Assembly: GCA_963765725.1 (NCBI GenBank)
Contig: CAVXXI010000003.1
Span: 1,550,001 to 1,614,000 of the forward strand
Direction of reading: 5' to 3'
DNA length: 64,000 bases
Source: DASQEH01 sp963765725
Lineage (GTDB): Bacteria > Actinomycetota > Actinomycetes > Propionibacteriales > Nocardioidaceae
Below, one piece after another: positions 62,588-64,000 of this stretch. Position 1 is the stretch's first letter. Every line of letters starts with the position of its first letter. The notes beneath the pieces were generated by a model. That model had not been told where the DNA came from and did no database searches. It worked only from the letters and a program-made list of their open reading frames with translations. A program made the translations under genes and the position numbers.

Positions 62588-64000
62588 GTGGCAGGGCGGA
62601 TCCGTGACGACGACATCGCACTCGTCCGTGAACGGGCTCGCATCGACGAGGTCGTCTCCGCGCATGTGACGCTGCGCAGTGCCGGCGGGGGATCCCTGAA
62701 GGGGCTGTGCCCGTTCCACGACGAGAAGAGCCCCTCCTTCCAGGTCACCCCGTCGCGAGGGTTCTTCCACTGCTTCGGCTGCCAGGTGGGCGGCGACGTC
62801 TTCACGTTCGTGCAGAAGATCGACGGTGTCGGCTTCTCCGAGGCGGTCGAGCGGCTGGCCGGGCGGTACGGCGTCGCGCTGCGGTACGTCGACGACCGCA
62901 CCGGTGGTGCTGCCGCGGGCGGCCCGCGGCGCGACCCAGGCCAGCGCGCCCGGCTCGTCGACGCCCACCGGCTTGCTGCGGACTTCTACGCCGACCAGCT
63001 GACGAGCCCCGAGGCGGTCGAGGGCCGCACGTTCCTCCAGGAGCGCGGCTTCGACTCCGACGCGGCAGCGATGTTCGGTATCGGGTTCGCTCCGCGTACC
63101 GGCGAGGCGCTGCTCACCTACCTGCGCGGGAAGGGCTTCTCCGACGCCGAGCTGGTCACCGCTGGACTCGTTGCCCGCAACGACCGTGGCCCGTACGACC
63201 GGTTCCGCGGCCGGCTGCTCTGGCCGATCCGTGAGCTGTCCGGCGACGTCGTCGGTTTTGGCGCCCGGCGCCTCTTCGACGACGACAGGGTCGAGGCGAA
63301 GTACCTCAACACGCCCGAGACGCCGATCTACAAGAAGAGCCAGCTGCTGTACGGCGTCGACCTCGCCCGGCGTGAGATCGCCCGCAGCTCGAAGGCTGTC
63401 GTCGTCGAGGGCTACACCGACGTGATGGCGTGCCACCTGGCCGGCGTCACGACGGCTGTCGCCACGTGCGGAACGGCGTTCGGCGAGGACCATACCCGGA
63501 TCCTGCGGCGGCTCATGCTCGACCACGACGAGTTCCGTGGCGAGGTGATCTTCACCTTCGACGGCGACGAGGCCGGGCAGAAGGCAGCCCTGCGTGCGTT
63601 CGAGGGCGACCAGCAGTTCGTGGGACAGACCTACGTCGCGGTGGAGCCGGGCGGCCACGACCCCTGCGAGCTGCGGATCTCCGACGGTGACGCGGCCGTA
63701 CGCGAGCTGATCGCCCGCCGGGTCCCGCTGTACAGGTTCGTCCTCAAGAACGTCATCTCCCGCTACGACCTCGACCGGGCCGACAGCCGGGTGGATGCGG
63801 TCCGCGAGGCGGCGCGGCTGGTGGCGAGCATCCGCGACAAGTCCAAGGTCGACGCGTTCGCGCGCGAGCTGGCGGGCATGGTCGGCGTCGACGTCGAGAC
63901 GGTACGCGCAGAGGTGCGCCGGGCGGCAGGTCGTGGCAGAGAGCGGCCGTCGAGCTCTGCCGGCGGCTCGGGCCGCCGCGACGAGCGGCGCATCAGCGGC
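62588..64000 (+). CDS. dnaG: DNA primase DnaG, 3' truncated by the window
   Basis: Synthesises RNA primers at the replication fork. The frame is open from GTG 62588 to the window end (471 codons; full actinobacterial primases are about 620-640 aa). CHC2 zinc finger C41-x2-H44-x17-C62-x2-C65 (LCPFHDEKSPSFQV, FFHCFGCQVGG); RNA-polymerase domain with FRGRLLWPIRE and GDVVGFGARRLFDDD; Toprim domain with VVVEGYTDVMA (catalytic Glu) and FTFDGDEAGQKAA. The C-terminal helicase-binding domain is missing because of the window edge. Confidence 0.96.
   Translation, partial: MAGRIRDDDIALVRERARIDEVVSAHVTLRSAGGGSLKGLCPFHDEKSPSFQVTPSRGFFHCFGCQVGGDVFTFVQKIDGVGFSEAVERLAGRYGVALRYVDDRTGGAAAGGPRRDPGQRARLVDAHRLAADFYADQLTSPEAVEGRTFLQERGFDSDAAAMFGIGFAPRTGEALLTYLRGKGFSDAELVTAGLVARNDRGPYDRFRGRLLWPIRELSGDVVGFGARRLFDDDRVEAKYLNTPETPIYKKSQLLYGVDLARREIARSSKAVVVEGYTDVMACHLAGVTTAVATCGTAFGEDHTRILRRLMLDHDEFRGEVIFTFDGDEAGQKAALRAFEGDQQFVGQTYVAVEPGGHDPCELRISDGDAAVRELIARRVPLYRFVLKNVISRYDLDRADSRVDAVREAARLVASIRDKSKVDAFARELAGMVGVDVETVRAEVRRAAGRGRERPSSSAGGSGRRDERRISG

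Overview
The window is high-GC DNA from an actinobacterium, probably of the Propionibacteriales/Nocardioidaceae type. That placement is an inference from gene order (hemW-hrcA-dnaJ-rsmE, phoH-ybeY-corC-cdd-era-leuA, recO-uppS, glyS-dus-dgt-dnaG), from frequent 4-nt ATGA/GTGA gene overlaps, from GTG/TTG starts and from many leaderless-type promoters. No rRNA or tRNA gene was found. Both ends cut a gene: an acyl-CoA ligase on the left and dnaG on the right.

Layout. 1-8.2 kb: fatty acyl-CoA ligase, hemW, a DUF4870/DUF3097 pair, an MBL-fold hydrolase, then the CIRCE-controlled hrcA-dnaJ-rsmE heat-shock block. 8.6-10.2 kb: an ECF-type sigma factor overlapping a membrane-anchored GerMN/Gmad2-like partner. 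10.3-15.9 kb: HIT-phoH-ybeY-corC-cytidine-deaminase-like-eamA-era, nearly all translationally coupled. 16-19.1 kb: a septum-formation-type lipoprotein and leuA with a leader peptide and attenuator. 19.4-25.2 kb: accessory genes, including an ArsR-MFS module.

25.3-48.2 kb is an exopolysaccharide locus of the Wzx/Wzy type: a His-rich secreted protein, DUF4012 protein, Wzz/BY-kinase, nucleotide-sugar dehydratase, phosphoglycosyl transferase, glycosyltransferases, epimerase, acetyltransferases, polymerase, flippase, nucleotide-sugar dehydrogenase and two paralogous polyprenyl glycosylphosphotransferases. From about 29.6 to 42.9 kb almost every gene is split by several single-base frameshifts although its motifs and gene-to-gene overlaps survive. 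I reconstructed these genes by joining frames. The tract is either a badly polished stretch of assembly or very recent decay.

48.3-64 kb: recO, uppS, a deleted nucleotidyl-cyclase pseudogene, a bPH2 pair, an amidohydrolase-Rieske pair, a second ArsR-MFS module with the same promoter geometry as the first, an ABM monooxygenase, glyS, a lipoprotein, dus, two small conserved-looking proteins, dgt and dnaG.

The most unusual feature is a set of short tandem repeats with a 22-nt period in two sequence families, cores CCGAGGGGTCA (family A) and TCGAGCGGGCGCA (family B). They lie between convergent genes, upstream of leuA, and inside two coding regions. In hemW the unit is 21 nt, which keeps frame except for one apparent 1-nt deletion. 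In eamA nine 22-nt units encode three 22-residue repeats.
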